A program made the position numbers and the translations under genes. 5,655 bases of DNA, taken from Candidatus Parcubacteria bacterium. Its GTDB lineage: Bacteria; Patescibacteriota; Patescibacteriia; UBA1558; GWA2-36-10. Below, one piece after another: positions 5,538 through 5,655 of this stretch; within the stretch, counting starts at the first letter, position 1, and every line of letters begins with the position of its first letter. The notes under the pieces were generated by a model. The model ran no database searches, was not told the DNA's origin, and worked only from the letters and a program-made list of their open reading frames with translations. Location of the stretch: positions 1 to 5,655 of the forward strand of contig DAOVVF010000040.1 in the NCBI GenBank assembly GCA_030632225.1. The letters run 5' to 3'.

Positions 5538-5655
5538 TTATTTATCCTTGTTCTCTAATAATACCTTTAAAAGCTCTTTTTTATCAAACTCTCCTCTTAA
5601 TCTAAGGAGTTCATTACCATCGTTGTCTAAGAAAATAAAGATTGGTAACTTATCA
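5538..5655 (-). CDS. Thioredoxin-fold protein, C-terminal fragment (5' end outside window)
   Basis: Thirty-eight codons are visible before TAA at 5540-5538. The residues run DKLPIFIFLDNDGNELLRLR, then GEFDKKELLKVL. This matches the second half of a thioredoxin fold: the cis-proline (LP), a beta strand, a turn with D-x-D-G, another strand ending in 'R-x-R-G', and the final amphipathic helix. The CxxC active site would lie upstream, outside the window. The stop is 3 bp before the ATG of the thioredoxin-CcdA gene and in the same frame, but the signal peptide there shows that the two are separate proteins. The gene is probably a redox partner of its neighbour, either a thiol-disulfide reductase or a DsbD-gamma-like receiver. 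Its cellular location is unknown without the N-terminus. Confidence 0.7.
   Translation of the reverse strand, partial: DKLPIFIFLDNDGNELLRLRGEFDKKELLKVLLENKDK
5545..5549 (-). promoter_or_regulatory. Shine-Dalgarno AAGGA for the thioredoxin-CcdA fusion gene
   Basis: AAGGA on the minus strand lies 10 bases before the ATG at 5534, inside the last codons of the upstream thioredoxin-like gene. It is the only convincing Shine-Dalgarno sequence before any complete gene in this window, and it supports the chosen start together with the signal peptide. Confidence 0.55.

Noticed and set aside
5535..5540. In-frame stop between the thioredoxin-like fragment and the thioredoxin-CcdA gene, suggesting a broken fusion or readthrough
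   Set aside because: The downstream gene starts with a proper signal peptide and its own AAGGA sequence, so the shared frame is coincidental.

Overview
The window is a compact, AT-rich bacterial segment. It holds five complete protein genes, the ends of two more, and one informative intergenic region. Short proteins, 1-4 bp gene junctions, mostly absent Shine-Dalgarno sequences and a preference for TAA, AGA, TTA and GCT codons fit a small-genome lineage such as the Candidate Phyla Radiation (Patescibacteria). This is inference from style, not a marker-gene assignment. TGA is used as a stop (at 1036), so UGA is not recoded as glycine as in Gracilibacteria/SR1.

Layout from left to right: (1) the last 43 codons of a nitroreductase-family gene on + (2-133); (2) a tight minus-strand cassette, 3142 down to 134, of a GT2 polyprenyl-phosphate-sugar synthase-like enzyme, a membrane GT-C (GT39-like) glycosyltransferase and a class I SAM methyltransferase; (3) a divergent intergenic region, 3143-3375, with a consensus TTGACA-17-TATAAT promoter and, about 100 bp later, a perfect 14-bp-arm intrinsic terminator; (4) on + (3376-4377), an asparaginyl-tRNA synthetase-like class II catalytic core with no anticodon-binding domain, possibly a free-standing asparagine synthetase of the archaeal AS-AR type; (5) on minus (5534-4374), a secreted thioredoxin-like domain fused to a six-helix CcdA/DsbD electron-transport domain, preceded by the end of another thioredoxin-fold gene (from 5655 to 5538).

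The minus-strand cassette reads as a lipid-carrier glycosylation module. The GT2 enzyme would charge a polyprenyl phosphate with sugar inside the cell, the GT-C enzyme would use that donor on the outer face, and the methyltransferase would modify a glycan or lipid intermediate. The right-hand pair is an extracytoplasmic disulfide-reduction module that moves electrons across the membrane.

The most unusual part is 3203-3350, a complete short transcription unit (strong promoter, roughly 105-110 nt, strong terminator) just upstream of the synthetase-like gene. It may be a small RNA, or an attenuator leader controlling that gene. No mobile element, CRISPR array, tRNA or rRNA was seen.
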